Origin: Trebouxia sp. TZW2008
Taxonomy: Eukaryota > Chlorophyta > Trebouxiophyceae > Trebouxiales > Trebouxiaceae
Direction of reading: 5' to 3'
Assembly: GCA_002118135.1 (NCBI GenBank)
Contig: BDIU01000436.1
Span: 1 to 64,000 of the forward strand
Length of the DNA: 64,000 nucleotides
Made by a program: the position numbers and the translations under genes. This document shows positions 63,816-64,000 of the stretch, piece after piece (positions within the stretch are counted from its first letter, which is position 1; every line of letters begins with the position of its first letter). The notes beneath the pieces were generated by a model, which saw nothing but the letters and a program-made list of their open reading frames with translations, made no database searches and was not told the origin of the DNA.

Positions 63816-64000
63816 TGTAGCTATGTTCTCTTTCAATAACATGTCTAATGCAGGCCACACCCTTTGAGCTTGATCCTGAAGTGTTGCCTTGTAGCACAGG
63901 CCAGGGCACAGCTTGCCCACTCTTGACCCTGTCTTGAAAGGGCAGAGTGGTATTAAGTCATGGCTAAGTTCCCTTTGCATACTTGTGATAATCTTTCTTC

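Overview
The window is nuclear DNA of an intron-rich eukaryote, most likely a chlorophyte green alga. Supporting signs are nearly all genes split into many short exons by GT-AG introns (a few look GC-AG), a glutathione reductase with a basic, Ser-rich leader that resembles an organelle transit peptide, a TGTAA motif 94 nt after one stop codon, and plant/algal-type families (purple acid phosphatase, F-box/LRR proteins, a U-box E3). No operons, ribosome binding sites, tRNA, rRNA or CRISPR were seen. The species is not identifiable from what I can see. Coordinates come from hand-traced splice sites checked by reading-frame phase; single-base errors are possible.

Layout from left to right: a leucine-rich-repeat (LRR) protein truncated by the window edge (+, 50-1138); a 597-aa coiled-coil protein (+, 2515-7524, 8 exons); a PEN-2-like gamma-secretase subunit (-, 9475-9016), divergent from a small single-span membrane protein (+, 10152-10926); glutathione reductase (-, 17405-11500, 11 exons); a poorly resolved hydrophilic gene (-, about 20011-18030); an MFS transporter resembling the SLC43 family (+, 20510-27607, 11 exons); a giant ankyrin-repeat / poly-Q / U-box gene (+, 28264-38489, 13 exons, one frameshift); a Cys-rich zinc-binding-like protein (-, 39863-39552); a 121-aa unknown (-, 41185-40599); a SAM-like plus HNH-like protein (+, 42396-43721); purple acid phosphatase (-, 53040-45385, about 14 exons); a Ser/Thr kinase (-, 58588-53958, 8 exons); an F-box-like LRR protein (+, 59089-60735); and an F-box / SirB1-like (FBXO21-type) protein that runs off the right edge (+, from 60980). 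The genes look functionally unrelated; several pairs share divergent, CpG-rich promoter patches.

The most striking signal is structural. The introns of at least six genes are full of decayed partial copies of the neighbouring exon. In every case I recognised, copies upstream of the working exon carry the splice acceptor plus the 5-prime part of the exon, and copies downstream carry the 3-prime part plus the splice donor. Full-length duplicate exons were not found. This is what repeated tandem duplication of segments spanning an exon/intron boundary would leave if only copies lacking one splice site are tolerated. It may be a general route of intron growth in this genome.

Other structural points are a 160-bp interspersed repeat with three copies inside the kinase gene, several perfect foldback hairpins including two adjacent 22-bp-arm hairpins, and a genome that is strongly TG/CA-rich and CpG-poor except for CpG-rich patches at gene starts, which suggests CpG methylation.
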